Shown: positions 13,183 through 13,275 of the stretch, piece after piece | How the letters are laid out: the number at the start of each line of letters is the position of its first letter | Position numbering within the stretch: position 1 is the stretch's first letter | NCBI GenBank assembly: GCA_017560705.1 | Contig: JAFZEK010000355.1 | Span: 1 to 13,275, forward strand | Source of the DNA: Bacteroidales bacterium | Lineage (GTDB): Bacteria; Bacteroidota; Bacteroidia; Bacteroidales; P3 | DNA length: 13,275 nt | Reading direction: 5' to 3' | Notes under the pieces: generated by a model | Told to the model about the DNA's origin: nothing | Seen by the model: only the letters and a program-made list of their open reading frames with translations | The model's database searches: none | Program-made: the position numbers and the translations under genes

Positions 13183-13275
13183 TTAGTTTGACACAGGTCT
13201 GATGGTAAGTCCACTAGCACGACTCATATAAGATTCACAATTAACATGAGAAATAGTTCCTAACATTGTTTCATA
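13183..13275 (-). CDS. C-terminal end of an unidentified protein (partial)
   Basis: Reading the minus strand from the window edge gives 30 codons and a TAA stop: YETMLGTISHVNCESYMSRA followed by SGLTIRPVSN. The ending GLTIRPVSN resembles the short conserved C-termini (GxSVRPV, GxSVRCV) of Bacteroidota surface lipoproteins and FISUMP-type domain proteins, so an exported protein is plausible. The start lies beyond the window, and the family cannot be fixed from 30 residues. Confidence 0.6.
   Translation of the reverse strand, partial: YETMLGTISHVNCESYMSRASGLTIRPVSN

Overview
The window looks like a Bacteroidales chromosome (phylum Bacteroidota). It carries a PorT-type protein of the type IX secretion system, which is confined to this phylum, and a long histone-like HU relative with a Gly/Asn/Pro tail typical of the order. 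TAnnTTTG boxes lie upstream of several genes, and clear Shine-Dalgarno sequences are lacking. The genus cannot be fixed from the sequence alone.

Left part (1-1004): no convincing protein gene. There is a tandem array of at least four diverged units, each bounded by a 12-bp box AAAYATTTATTG and each holding one or two long hairpins. Read on the minus strand, the main hairpin of two units is followed directly by seven or eight T. In a third unit every mismatch becomes a G-U pair on that strand only. I read this as a possible array of small minus-strand RNA genes, divergent from the operon at 1005. A fifth box lies against the start codon of that operon's first gene.

Phage-like or satellite-like module (1005-6023, plus strand): a DUF3987-like ATPase, a short CHC2/TOPRIM primase, a DUF5675-like protein, an HU-like DNA-binding protein behind a perfect inverted repeat, a 60-residue two-helix holin-like protein, a T7-lysozyme-type amidase with all five zinc and catalytic residues, and a lipoprotein with a C-terminal membrane helix that fits a unimolecular spanin. 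Together these supply replication, DNA-binding and three-layer lysis functions, but no integrase, terminase or virion gene is visible. A 235-bp inverted-repeat element sits between the amidase and spanin genes; a second copy lies near the right end.

Housekeeping part (6020-9945, minus strand): a SAM hydroxide adenosyltransferase-family protein (DUF62) that lacks several textbook active-site motifs, then an aminopeptidase P and an aminoacyl-histidine dipeptidase, suggesting use of peptides.

Right part (10338-13275): a two-gene operon of porT (TTG start) and a large FAD-dependent oxidoreductase, ended by a strong terminator. Then come degenerate short repeats, the second inverted-repeat element, and the last 30 codons of a minus-strand gene that enters from beyond the window.
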